From contig NZ_JAGGPF010000009.1 in assembly GCF_018613935.1 (NCBI RefSeq), positions 124,001 through 188,000 of the forward strand: a stretch of 64,000 bases of DNA, in the 5' to 3' direction. Below are positions 43,015 through 51,004 of this stretch, in pieces. Source of the DNA: Agromyces sp. ISL-38 (GTDB taxonomy: Bacteria; Actinomycetota; Actinomycetes; Actinomycetales; Microbacteriaceae). Positions within the stretch are counted from its first letter, which is position 1. The number at the start of each line of letters is the position of its first letter. The position numbers were made by a program, and so were the translations under genes. Under the pieces are notes generated by a model. It ran no database searches. It was not told the origin of the DNA and worked only from the letters and a program-made list of their open reading frames with translations.

Positions 43015-44328
43015 CTACTGGTTGAGGACGACGTCCATCTCACCGAAGAACTGGTCTACGGCCTCGTCGACGGTCAGGGTGCCGAAGGCGAGCTCCTGGC
43101 CGATCAGGCGGAACTTCTCTTCGAGCGAGCCGTATCCGACGATCGGCACCGGCGGTGCGTCGCCGAGACGATCGGAGATCGACTCCTCATACTCGCGGAT
43201 CTGCTCGCCGAGCGGGTCGAGCTGTGCGCCCTCCAGCTGGGTCTCCGAGGCGGGGATGCCCCGGTTGGTGCCGAACGCGGCGCCGGCCTCGGGTGAGTTC
43301 ACGAGGAAGTCGACGAGCGTGGCCGCCGCTTCGGGGTGATCGGTCGTCGAGGAGATGGAGTGCAGCATCGAGGGCTTCAGGTAGAGGTCTTTCACGCCTT
43401 CCTCGGTGACCGGCGGGGCGACGAGGCCGAGCTCGGTGTATTCCGCACCGAGGTTGCGGAGGTAACCGGCGCCGAAGTTGTCCCACGTGAGCTCGCTCGC
43501 GGTGAGCGCCGAGTCGAAGGCCGAGAGCGGGTAGATCTCCTCGAGGCGCTGCTGGTCGATCACGATGCCGTCTTCACGGATGCCGGAGCCGGATTCCCAG
43601 AACTCCGCGAGGTCGTCCTCGGTGAAGTTCGGTTCACCGTCTTCGGTGAAGAGGTCCTCGCCCTTGGCGCGCTGCTGGAGCTCGAAGTTCTGGATGCGGC
43701 CGGTGTAGTCGGTGCCGCCCCAGATCGTGACACCCTGTGCCGCGGCGGTGTCGGTGATCTCCTTCATCCAGGAGTCGTAATCGGCCCAGTCGCCGCCCTC
43801 GAACTCCTCGACGCCGAGCTGGTCGAGGAGCTTGGGGTTCGTGTACAGGCCCCAGGCGTTGGTCGACGTCGGGATGCCGGTGGTCTCGTCGCCGACGACG
43901 CCGATGTCGAGGATGTTCTGGCTGAGCGGCTCGGTGTCGATGATGTCGCCGAGGTAGGGGCTCAGGTCGAGGAGCAGTCCGTTCTCGGAGTACTGGCGGA
44001 GGTAGGAGTAGTCGAACTGCATGACGTCGGGCAAGCCGCCGCCGGCAGCCTCGGTCTGGCGCTTCTCCCAGAACTCGGGGAAGCCCAGGAACGAGGAGTT
44101 CACCGTGATGTTCGGGTACTCCTCGTTGAACGCGGCGATCGCCTCCTCGTACATCGCGGCGCGCACGTCGTTGCCCCAGAATGCGAGGTCGAGCGTGACC
44201 TTCTCGTCGGGGTTGTACTCGCCACCGGCTTCCGAGCCACCGCCCGAGCAACCCGTGAGCGCGAGGGCCGCGCTCGCGGCGAGTGCCGCTGCGGCGACCG
44301 CCACGCGGCGCTTGCGAATGTCGAACAT
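43015..44328 (-). CDS. Extracellular sugar-binding lipoprotein (ABC importer)
   Basis: 437 residues. Lipobox LTGC (Cys27) after MFDIRKRRVAVAAAALAASAALA, then a binding fold starting VTLDLAFWGNDVRAAMYEEAIA. SD GGGAGGAAC before ATG 44328. First gene of the galactoside importer, preceded by a clear promoter and operator. Paralogue of the gene at 38873. Beta-galactoside specificity is inferred from the GH42 gene. Confidence 0.93.
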   Translation of the reverse strand: MFDIRKRRVAVAAAALAASAALALTGCSGGGSEAGGEYNPDEKVTLDLAFWGNDVRAAMYEEAIAAFNEEYPNITVNSSFLGFPEFWEKRQTEAAGGGLPDVMQFDYSYLRQYSENGLLLDLSPYLGDIIDTEPLSQNILDIGVVGDETTGIPTSTNAWGLYTNPKLLDQLGVEEFEGGDWADYDSWMKEITDTAAAQGVTIWGGTDYTGRIQNFELQQRAKGEDLFTEDGEPNFTEDDLAEFWESGSGIREDGIVIDQQRLEEIYPLSAFDSALTASELTWDNFGAGYLRNLGAEYTELGLVAPPVTEEGVKDLYLKPSMLHSISSTTDHPEAAATLVDFLVNSPEAGAAFGTNRGIPASETQLEGAQLDPLGEQIREYEESISDRLGDAPPVPIVGYGSLEEKFRLIGQELAFGTLTVDEAVDQFFGEMDVVLNQ

Positions 44329-44381
44329 CGTTGTTCCTCCCGGAAACGTCTCTGTCTGCCTGATGCACTCCACGTGATCGC

Positions 44382-44396
44382 GGGAAAGCGCTTCCC
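44382..44396. promoter_or_regulatory. LacI-type operator GGGAAAGCGCTTCCC
   Basis: Identical to the 40221 site, three bases downstream of the -10 box of the 44328 gene. Confidence 0.87.
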
Positions 44397-44399
44397 AAA

Positions 44400-44428
44400 A
44401 GCTAACCCGAGCTCATGCCCTGAGTCAA
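44400..44428 (-). promoter_or_regulatory. Promoter of the galactoside importer operon
   Basis: -35 TTGACT (44423-44428), 17-base spacer and -10 TTAGCT (44400-44405) on the minus strand. Confidence 0.7.
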
Positions 44429-44447
44429 CCTGAGACAGAAAATCGTT

Positions 44448-44618
44448 TCAATTCGTTATGTCCAGCGCCTCGAGGAGCGCCCGGAGAGACACGAAGCGCT
44501 GGTCATGCGGCATTTTTCCGCCCAGTGCGTCTCGGGTCCGGCGCTGCGTCGTGAACATCCACCACTCGCCCGTCTCGCGATGGCGGATCACGATGGGGTC
44601 GGTCGCCCCGTCGAACAC
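44448..44618 (-). pseudogene. Fragment of a glycoside-hydrolase-like gene
   Basis: The minus strand encodes, from a GTG, VFDGATDPIVIRHRETGEWW followed by MFTTQRR and then unrelated residues to a stop at 44448. FDGATDP-VI---- with G-WWMF-TQRR is the N-terminal signature I associate with a family of GH43/GH117-like beta-propeller hydrolases that are normally over 300 residues. Only about 35 residues of this survive. It lies in frame just downstream of the Gfo/Idh stop codon. It could also be a genuine short gene of about 56 codons; no SD is visible. Confidence 0.4.
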
Positions 44619-44639
44619 GGATCGTAGAAGAGGGCCCCG

Positions 44640-45770
44640 TCAGCCACGGCGGAGATCGACGACCGGGCTCTCGAGGCTGCGCAACCGCTCGACGTCGTCA
44701 CGGAGGGTCGCGGGCGTCACGGTTCGGCCCGTCGCGGCCGAGGAGTAGATCGCGGTCACGATCTCGAACGAGCGCGCGGCATCCGTCGCCGTCGACGGCA
44801 GCGGGCCGCCAGAGCGGAGCGCTGCGTACACGTCGCGCAGGAGCGGCTCGTGCCCGCTCGCCTCCTCGAGGCCGGGGAGTGCCCACGCCGCGGCATCCGC
44901 TTCGTCGACGTGCGGAGCCGGCGTGATGCGCCAGTGCTCGTGACCGTGCCCGTAGAGGTGGTCGACCGTCACGGTCGCGAGCTCGGTGTCGATGCGGATC
45001 GAGCTCACCTCGCGCGGCGACACGGCGCTCGTGATGACGGATGCCACGGTGCCGCCCGCGAACGTGATGACCGCCGTCGAGACGTCTTCGGTCTCGGTCT
45101 CGCGGTCGAGCCGCCAGAGGCCGCCGTGCACGCTCGCCCAGTCGCCGAGGAGCCACGCGAGCAAGTCGATCTGGTGGATGCCGTGACCCAGGGTGGTGCC
45201 GCCGCCCTCGGTCGACCACTTGCCGCGCCACGGCACGGCGAAGTATGACGGGTCGCGGTACCAGAGCGTCTGGCAGGTCGCGACGAGCGGCCGGCCGAGC
45301 GCGCCGGAGTCGAACAGGCGGCGCACGTGTGCCGCGGCGGAGCCGGTGCGCTGCTGGAACACGACGACGAAGCGGCGGTCGTTGCGCTCGGCGGCCGCGG
45401 TCATCGCGTCGAGCTCGTCGAGGGAGAGCGCCGCGGGCTTCTCGCACACGACGTGCACGCCCGCGTCGAGCGCCGCGATGGATTGCTCGGCGTGGGCGCC
45501 GGGCGGCGTGCAGACGTGCAGCACGTCGATCGTGCCGCTGGCGAGCAGGTCGTCGAGGGACGCGAACACCGCGGGGCCGCCCCAGCGCTCGGCGAAAGCG
45601 CGGGCGTACGCGGGGTCGCGGTCGACCACGGCGACGAGCTCGGCGGCGGATGTCGCTGCGAGCGCAGCGGCATGGGAGTTCGCGATGGCGCCGGTGCCGA
45701 CGATCGCCGCGCGGAGCGGCGTGGGCGGCGTCGGGGTGGGCGTGGGCGAAACGGGCGGCATCTCAGTCAT
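44640..45770 (-). CDS. Gfo/Idh/MocA family oxidoreductase
   Basis: 376 residues. The N-terminal Rossmann fold is LRAAIVGTGAIANSHAAALAAT (GxGxxA type). The conserved EKP is seen in VVCEKPAALSLDELDAM, and the C-terminal substrate domain includes TLGHGIHQIDLLAWLLGDW with the catalytic His of the HxxD motif. NAD(P)-dependent oxidation of a sugar or inositol-like substrate is predicted. It is 40 bases downstream of the DUF6807 gene, with which it shares the operator-controlled promoter at 46779-46824. Confidence 0.92.
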   Translation of the reverse strand: MTEMPPVSPTPTPTPPTPLRAAIVGTGAIANSHAAALAATSAAELVAVVDRDPAYARAFAERWGGPAVFASLDDLLASGTIDVLHVCTPPGAHAEQSIAALDAGVHVVCEKPAALSLDELDAMTAAAERNDRRFVVVFQQRTGSAAAHVRRLFDSGALGRPLVATCQTLWYRDPSYFAVPWRGKWSTEGGGTTLGHGIHQIDLLAWLLGDWASVHGGLWRLDRETETEDVSTAVITFAGGTVASVITSAVSPREVSSIRIDTELATVTVDHLYGHGHEHWRITPAPHVDEADAAAWALPGLEEASGHEPLLRDVYAALRSGGPLPSTATDAARSFEIVTAIYSSAATGRTVTPATLRDDVERLRSLESPVVDLRRG

Positions 45771-45810
45771 CGGGCTCCTTCAGTGTGGCCGTTCTCGAGC
45801 ACGGCGGCGC

Positions 45811-46728
45811 TCACGATCCCAGCAGCGTCGGCAGCTGTGCCGACCCTGCCGCGGCGAGTGCCGCAGCGCGATCTGGGTCGCTCGCGCCATCCGCGATGAC
45901 GACGCCGTAGCGCAGGTCGAGGGTCGCACCAGGCTCGATCTCGTGCTCCTCGCTGAAGAACGGCGCCGGGCACAGGCACGCGAACTCCTCGCTGCGGGCG
46001 AACCACTGCGGCGGATGCTGCAGGTTGCCTGGGTCGTCGATCATGACGATCGTCGATGCGGCGCCGGTGACGTCGTGGCGTCCGGTGAAGCCCATCCAGG
46101 GCGCCCGCGTTCCGCGCAGCTCATCGCCGCCGGTGATGCCGGGCGCGAGCACCGATCCGCCGGTGAACGACCTCGGCCCGCGCCAGAACAGTCCGCCGTA
46201 GCCGGCGTTCTCCCGGCCGCGCGTGGTCGGCGAGCCGATCGGGATCGGGCGGCCGCTGACGTTGTGCATGCGGGTTGCGAAGGCGAGGAGCCACGAGTCG
46301 TCGTCGAGGAGGGTGGCCGCGACGGTGCGCTGCTCCTCGAAGAGCTGCTCGCCGGCCTCGGTCACCCAGTCGAGCCCCTCGACGAACCGCGCCGTGGAGT
46401 CGTCGTCGACCACCGGGAAGTCGCGATGGCGCTGCATGCCGTTGTTCGGCAGCTGCACGTAGCCCCGGCCGTTGACGAATGTGGGTCCGCCCCAGAAGTT
46501 CTCGTCGCCGACCACCGGCAGCGACCACGTGATGCCCTTGTGCCAGACGTGGTCGTGCGGGCGGTAGAGGGAGACGAGCTCCCCCGCGCGCGTGCGAATC
46601 GGGCTGAAGTACGGCCGCGGTGACTCGAGCTGCGGGTTGTCGGGCCGATGCACGTACTCGGCGAGCACGACCGAGCCGGCCGTGAAGCCGAGGCAGCCAT
46701 CCGTGGTGTCGATGCGGATGCGGCTCAT
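45811..46728 (-). CDS. DUF6807 (PmoA family) protein
   Basis: 305 residues. Family hallmarks: RPYFSPIRTRAGELVSLYRPHDHVWHKGITWSL near the N-terminus, ENFWGGPTFV, GYGGLFWRGPRSF and APWMGFTGRHD. Biochemical function is unsettled; these genes almost always accompany Gfo/Idh dehydrogenases in sugar or inositol loci, as here. ATG 46728 with AGGAG upstream. Its promoter lies inside the 3' end of the M24-like gene and carries a GGGAAAGCGCTATCCC operator. Confidence 0.9.
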   Translation of the reverse strand: MSRIRIDTTDGCLGFTAGSVVLAEYVHRPDNPQLESPRPYFSPIRTRAGELVSLYRPHDHVWHKGITWSLPVVGDENFWGGPTFVNGRGYVQLPNNGMQRHRDFPVVDDDSTARFVEGLDWVTEAGEQLFEEQRTVAATLLDDDSWLLAFATRMHNVSGRPIPIGSPTTRGRENAGYGGLFWRGPRSFTGGSVLAPGITGGDELRGTRAPWMGFTGRHDVTGAASTIVMIDDPGNLQHPPQWFARSEEFACLCPAPFFSEEHEIEPGATLDLRYGVVIADGASDPDRAAALAAAGSAQLPTLLGS

Positions 46729-46778
46729 CTGGAACTCCTGCGAGTCGTCGTCGGTCTCATGGTCGGTCGAGCGGGCAC

Positions 46779-46794
46779 GGGAAAGCGCTATCCC
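46779..46794. promoter_or_regulatory. LacI-type operator GGGAAAGCGCTATCCC
   Basis: Two bases downstream of the -10 box of the DUF6807 operon, overlapping the stop codon of the upstream M24-like gene. Confidence 0.85.
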
Positions 46795-47951
46795 GATCCT
46801 ACACGCTCGAGCTCGACCGGTCGATGGATTCCGCCGACCTCGATCGTCGGCCAGCGCAGATCGACGGTGAGCACCTCGACACCGGTCGTTCGCACGAGCA
46901 CCGTGTCCTCCACCTTCGCGCCAGGCGCCGTCGGGTTCCACGCGAAGGCGTGATCCGGTTGCACCATGTCGCCGACGGCCGCCGTGCCGCGCGGGTCGCG
47001 CCCCGCGTAACCAGCGGCGCCGCCCTGGTGATGACGGCGCCACTCGTCGCTGGCGAAGCCGTGCCGTGCGTACGAGTCGATGCCGCCGCGGAACCCCTCG
47101 CCGATCGTCGCCCCGATCCGCGTCGAGGCGAGGAAGGCCGCCTCGACCTCGAGGATGCGCCGCTCGGCGTCGGCCTCGGCGTCGCTCCGGCCGCCCGAGC
47201 GCACCCACCTCGTGGCGTTCGCGATGAGGCCGTTCCGGCGGCCGCACGCCACGAGCATCGCGCGGTCGCCGATCGGCGAGGCGGTGGGCAGCGGATGCCG
47301 GTGTCCGAGGCGCGACCGGCCGGCGACGAGAATCACGAGCGGGTCGATCCCCCGCGCGATGAGGTCGCCTCCGAGGCGCGCCGCGACGTCGCGCTCGGAT
47401 GCGTCGGGATCGGCCGTGGCCGCGGCATCCGTCAGCGCTTCGGCGACCTCGCGCCCGAGCGCTCGGTACCGGCCGAGCTCGGCTGGAAGCAGGCTCGCCC
47501 GCGCCGCTCGCAGTTCGGCCGCGACGTCGTCTTCGGCGAGCGCCGCGAGGCCCGCCGGCGCGAGGGCGTCGTGCCATGGCACGCGGATGACGTCGAGGTC
47601 GCCGATCGCGCCGAGCTCCTCGTCGAGCATACGGTCGGCCTCGTTGGCGAACACGCGCAGCTCGTCGCCGCCGTGCCGCACGACGACGGCCGCGATGGGA
47701 TCGCCCGCGAGCGAGACGTGGGTGCGGGCCCCGTCGAGGTACCACGCGACGGCGGCGTGCGAGCGCAGCACGATCGAATCGGCGCCGCGGCGCTCGAGCA
47801 GTCGGAGCATCCGCTCGCGCTTCACCCCGCGGTCGGCGGCCGAAGGTGCCGAAGAGGCCGAAGAGGCCGATGGCAGGGACGCGGCCGACACCGACACGGT
47901 CGACCCCAGCGCGGCCGCCTGGGCCGACACCACCGACTCCGTCGCACTCAT
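46788..47951 (-). CDS. M24 (pita-bread fold) peptidase-like protein, metal ligands altered
   Basis: 387 residues. A low-complexity Ser/Ala N-terminus of about 40 residues precedes a creatinase-N-like domain, then an M24 domain from about residue 165. Where M24 metallopeptidases have two metal Asp residues, this protein reads MLVACGRRNGLIANATRWV; the His (RRHHQGGAAGY) and final Glu (AKVEDTVLV) positions are recognisable. It therefore resembles the non-metallo members such as creatinase rather than an aminopeptidase. Start ATG 47951 overlaps the LacI stop by 4 bases, so it is co-expressed with the regulator. Confidence 0.83.
   Translation of the reverse strand: MSATESVVSAQAAALGSTVSVSAASLPSASSASSAPSAADRGVKRERMLRLLERRGADSIVLRSHAAVAWYLDGARTHVSLAGDPIAAVVVRHGGDELRVFANEADRMLDEELGAIGDLDVIRVPWHDALAPAGLAALAEDDVAAELRAARASLLPAELGRYRALGREVAEALTDAAATADPDASERDVAARLGGDLIARGIDPLVILVAGRSRLGHRHPLPTASPIGDRAMLVACGRRNGLIANATRWVRSGGRSDAEADAERRILEVEAAFLASTRIGATIGEGFRGGIDSYARHGFASDEWRRHHQGGAAGYAGRDPRGTAAVGDMVQPDHAFAWNPTAPGAKVEDTVLVRTTGVEVLTVDLRWPTIEVGGIHRPVELERVGSG
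46796..46824 (-). promoter_or_regulatory. Promoter of the DUF6807-Gfo/Idh operon
   Basis: -35 TCGACC (46819-46824), 17-base spacer and -10 TAGGAT (46796-46801), all inside the M24-like coding region. Confidence 0.6.
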
Positions 47952-48958
47952 CGCACAGGCCCCGTGCTCTCGCGGGCCTCGAGGCGCGGCCGGTAGAGCA
48001 CCGTGTGCTCGATCGGCCCCCCGGCGATGAGCGTGCGCAACCGTGCCCACACCTGCGCGCCGATCTCGCCTCGCGGCACCGACATGCTGGTGAGCCGCGG
48101 CGTCGCGAACCTCGCCATCGGCACGTCGTCGAATCCCCCGATGGAGAGATCGCCGGGCACCTCGACACCGAGTTCGCGCAGTCGCGTCATGAGCCCGAGC
48201 GCGACGAGGTCGTTGAAGGCGATGACCGCGGTCACGCCCTCGCGCCGCGCGGCATCGACCGACGCGGCGGCCTCGTAGCCGTCGTCGAGGCGGGAGCCGC
48301 CCGGAATGACGTCGATCGTGATGCCTGGCTCGGCTGCCACGGCGTCGGCGACGCCCCGCAGCCGCTCGGCGTTCGAGGCGCTCAGCTCCGGGCCGCTGAG
48401 GTACGCGATGCGCCGATGACCGAGGCCGTGCAGGTGATCGACGAGGTCGCGGATGCCGCGTGCGTAGTCGACGCCGACGATCGGCACCTGCGCACCGGGC
48501 AGGGGCCGGTTCACGACGACGACCGGCGCGATGCGGGCCACAAGTCGTTGCAGGCGCTCCTCGGGCATGCGCGGCGCGCACAGCACGATCGCGTCGCAGC
48601 GATGGCGCGCTTCGAGCGCGGTGGCCTCCTCTTCGTCGACCTGCTCGGCGGTGTCGGCGACGAGCACCCGGTAGCCGTCGGCCGCCGCCGCTCGGCTGAG
48701 TCCCTTGAGGATGCCCTGGAAGAGCGGGTTCTCGAGGTCGGGCACGACCATCGCGATCGTGTCGTTTCGCCCGTGCACGAGGCTTCGCGCGGCCACGCTC
48801 GGCGTGTAGCCGAGTGCCGTGATCGCAGCTTGCACGGCCTGCACGATGGCGGGGTCGACGGACTGCTTGCCGTTGAGCACGCGTGAGACGGATGCCTGTG
48901 ACACGCCCGCTCTCGCGGCGACGTCGGCGATCGTGACCGCCCGGTTCCGTTCGCTCAT
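47948..48958 (-). CDS. LacI family repressor
   Basis: 336 residues. HTH VTIADVAARAGVSQASVSRVLNG and hinge YTPSVAARSLVHG; the sensor domain ends TVLYRPRLEARESTGPV. It is divergent from the uronate/aldarate operon at 49110, and the gap contains two operators, one over each promoter. By sequence of those boxes it is a candidate to bind the GGGAAAGCGCTTTCCC family, as is the LacI at 58233; which protein reads which sites cannot be told from sequence. Confidence 0.92.
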   Translation of the reverse strand: MSERNRAVTIADVAARAGVSQASVSRVLNGKQSVDPAIVQAVQAAITALGYTPSVAARSLVHGRNDTIAMVVPDLENPLFQGILKGLSRAAAADGYRVLVADTAEQVDEEEATALEARHRCDAIVLCAPRMPEERLQRLVARIAPVVVVNRPLPGAQVPIVGVDYARGIRDLVDHLHGLGHRRIAYLSGPELSASNAERLRGVADAVAAEPGITIDVIPGGSRLDDGYEAAASVDAARREGVTAVIAFNDLVALGLMTRLRELGVEVPGDLSIGGFDDVPMARFATPRLTSMSVPRGEIGAQVWARLRTLIAGGPIEHTVLYRPRLEARESTGPVR

Positions 48959-49008
48959 CTCGCTCCTCAGCGCTGTCGTCTGTGCGGTGCCCGGCCTTCC
49001 GACACGCC

Positions 49009-49030
49009 GGGAAACCGGTTCCCCAGTCTA
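49009..49030 (-). promoter_or_regulatory. LacI-gene promoter with operator GGGAAACCGGTTCCC
   Basis: -10 TAGACT on the minus strand (49025-49030), with the operator at 49009-49023 just downstream. No clear -35. Confidence 0.65.
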
Positions 49031-49039
49031 GCGCCCGAG

Positions 49040-49090
49040 TTGCCCGAGACGCGCCCCTCGCCTAGGCTCTCAGCGAGAAAGCGGTTTCTC
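49040..49090 (+). promoter_or_regulatory. Promoter and operator of the uronate/aldarate operon
   Basis: -35 TTGCCC (49040-49045), 17-base spacer and -10 TAGGCT (49063-49068). GAGAAAGCGGTTTCTC (49075-49090) sits at the predicted start of transcription. Confidence 0.7.
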
Positions 49091-49109
49091 AGCAAAGGGA
49101 GCATGAGCC

Positions 49110-50042
49110 ATGCACGTCGTCGTCACCGGTGCATCCGGTCGTCTGGGCCGCAGCGTCTGCGCCGCCCTCGTGGCCGCCGGCCACGTCGTCGTGGGCCTCG
49201 ACCGGTCTCCCGCCGGACTCGACGGCGTCGACGAGATCCAGCTCGAGCTCACCGACGAGGCCGCCGTCGCACGACTCCTCGCCGACACGCGTCCCGATGC
49301 GGTCATCCATCTCGCCGGCATCGCCGTGCCGTTCAGCGCGCCCGAGCGCGAGATCCTGCTCACCAACACCTCGCTCGCCCACACCGTGCTCGCCGCCGCA
49401 GCCCGGGGCGGAGTGGCGCGGGTGCTCGCCGCGAGCAGCCCGACGGTGATCGGCTACGGCTCGCCAGGCTGGCGCGCGGCATCCGTTCCCATCGACGAGC
49501 GCCATGCGCTCGCGCCCACGAACGCCTACGCCCTCTCGAAGGTCGTCATCGAAGACACCGTGCGCATGTTCTCGCGCACGTCGAACGGCGCGTTCGGCTT
49601 CTTCCGGCCCTGCTACGTCGTCTCCCCCGAGGAATGGGCGGGCGCCCCCACGCAACAGGGCCACACGATGGCCGAGCGGCTCACCGACCCCGCCCTCGCC
49701 GCGGTGAGCCTCTTCAACTACGTCGACGCGCGCGACGCCGCCGAGTTCGTCGACGCCTGGCTCGCAGCGCCCGCCGCCGCCGTCGACGGTGAGGGGTTCT
49801 TCGTCGGCGCCGCCGACTCGCTCGCCGTGCGACCCGTCGCCGAGCTCTGGCGCGACTTCGCTCCGGGACTCGGCGAGGCAGCCGAGCTCCTCACGGGCAC
49901 GCAGCCCGTGTTCGACATCGGCAAGGCCGAACGGCGGCTCGGATGGGCGCCGACGCGCAGCTGGCGCACCGAGCTCGACGAGGCATCCGTCACCTCCGTC
50001 ACCGCATCCGTCATCCGATCGCACGAGACGAGGGCCTCATGA
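49110..50042 (+). CDS. NAD-dependent SDR dehydrogenase, likely uronate dehydrogenase
   Basis: 310 residues, extended SDR. Nucleotide motif VTGASGRLGRSVCAALVAAG, then HLAGIAVPF, and catalytic Tyr-Lys in NAYALSKVVIEDTVRMF, preceded by ASSPTVIGYG supplying Ser. Length and signatures fit uronate dehydrogenase, which oxidises galacturonate or glucuronate to the aldarolactone. The three following genes can convert the aldarate to 2-oxoglutarate. The assignment to uronate rather than another sugar is from context. Ends in an ATGA overlap with the next gene. Confidence 0.85.
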   Translation: MHVVVTGASGRLGRSVCAALVAAGHVVVGLDRSPAGLDGVDEIQLELTDEAAVARLLADTRPDAVIHLAGIAVPFSAPEREILLTNTSLAHTVLAAAARGGVARVLAASSPTVIGYGSPGWRAASVPIDERHALAPTNAYALSKVVIEDTVRMFSRTSNGAFGFFRPCYVVSPEEWAGAPTQQGHTMAERLTDPALAAVSLFNYVDARDAAEFVDAWLAAPAAAVDGEGFFVGAADSLAVRPVAELWRDFAPGLGEAAELLTGTQPVFDIGKAERRLGWAPTRSWRTELDEASVTSVTASVIRSHETRAS

Positions 50043-51004
50043 CCGCACCCGCTCCCCGATTCGACGGGGTGCTCTTCTTCCCCGTCACGCCGTTCGGCGC
50101 CGACGGCGGCGTCGAGCTCGACCTGCTCGCCGAGCACGTCGAAGGCCGGCTCCCGTTCGGTCCAGGCGCGGTGTTCCCGGCGTGCGGCACCGGCGAGTTC
50201 CATGCGCTCTCCGCCGGCGAGGTCGACGACGTCGTGCGCGCGACCGTGCAAACCGTTGCCGGGCGCGTGCCCGTGATCGCGGGGACCGGCGGCCCGCTGG
50301 GTCACGCGATCGAGCTCGCGCGAGGCGCAGCCGACGCGGGAGCTGATGGCCTGCTGCTCCTACCGCCGTATCTCGTCTCGGGCACCGCCGACGGCCTCGT
50401 CGCGTGGGTCGAGGCCGTCGCTGCGGCGACCGAGCTGCCCGTGATCGTCTACCACCGCGGCACCGCGCGCTACACCGCCGACACCATCACGCGACTCGCC
50501 CACAACCCGCGCGTGATCGGCTTCAAGGACGGCACGGGCGACATCGGACTCGCGCAGGAGATCGTGCTCGCGGCACAGGCGAGCGGGCGCGACCTGCAGT
50601 TCTTCAACGGCCTGCTCACCGCCGAGCTCAGCCAGGGCGCCTACCGCGGCATCGGCATCCCGCTCTACTCCTCGGCCGCCTTCGCGATGATCCCCGAGCT
50701 CGCCGGGCTGCACTACCGCGCCTACACCGACGGCGATGAGCAGACACGGATGTCGCTCCTGCGCGAGTTCTACACCCCGCTCGTGCGGCTCCGCGACGAG
50801 ACTCCGGGCTTCGGGGTGTCGCTCATCAAGGCGGGACTGCGCTTGCGCGGGCTTCCCGTCGGCTCGGTGCGGCCCCCGCTCGTCGACCCGACGCCCGAGC
50901 AGGAGTCCCGGCTCGCGGCGATCCTCGACGACGGCCTCGTCCTCGCCGCGCGACTCGGGAACGCAGCCACGGCGACGGCAACGACGACGGCGGCCGCGCG
51001 GTGA
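50039..51004 (+). CDS. 5-Dehydro-4-deoxyglucarate dehydratase (DHDPS family)
   Basis: 321 residues, class-I aldolase fold. Schiff-base K163 lies in GFKDGTGDIG and Y138 in VIVYHRGTARYT; N-terminal FDGVLFFPVTPFGADGGVELDLL matches KdgD proteins, which dehydrate and decarboxylate 5-keto-4-deoxyglucarate to 2-oxoglutarate semialdehyde. The final 15 residues are an Ala/Thr tail. Overlaps its neighbours by ATGA and GTGA, so the four-gene operon is tightly coupled. Confidence 0.9.
   Translation: MTAPAPRFDGVLFFPVTPFGADGGVELDLLAEHVEGRLPFGPGAVFPACGTGEFHALSAGEVDDVVRATVQTVAGRVPVIAGTGGPLGHAIELARGAADAGADGLLLLPPYLVSGTADGLVAWVEAVAAATELPVIVYHRGTARYTADTITRLAHNPRVIGFKDGTGDIGLAQEIVLAAQASGRDLQFFNGLLTAELSQGAYRGIGIPLYSSAAFAMIPELAGLHYRAYTDGDEQTRMSLLREFYTPLVRLRDETPGFGVSLIKAGLRLRGLPVGSVRPPLVDPTPEQESRLAAILDDGLVLAARLGNAATATATTTAAAR

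Noticed and set aside
44458..44748. Plus-strand 96-residue reading frame
   Set aside because: Ser/Arg-rich, overlaps the end of Gfo/Idh on the other strand; the minus-strand fragment explains the region better.
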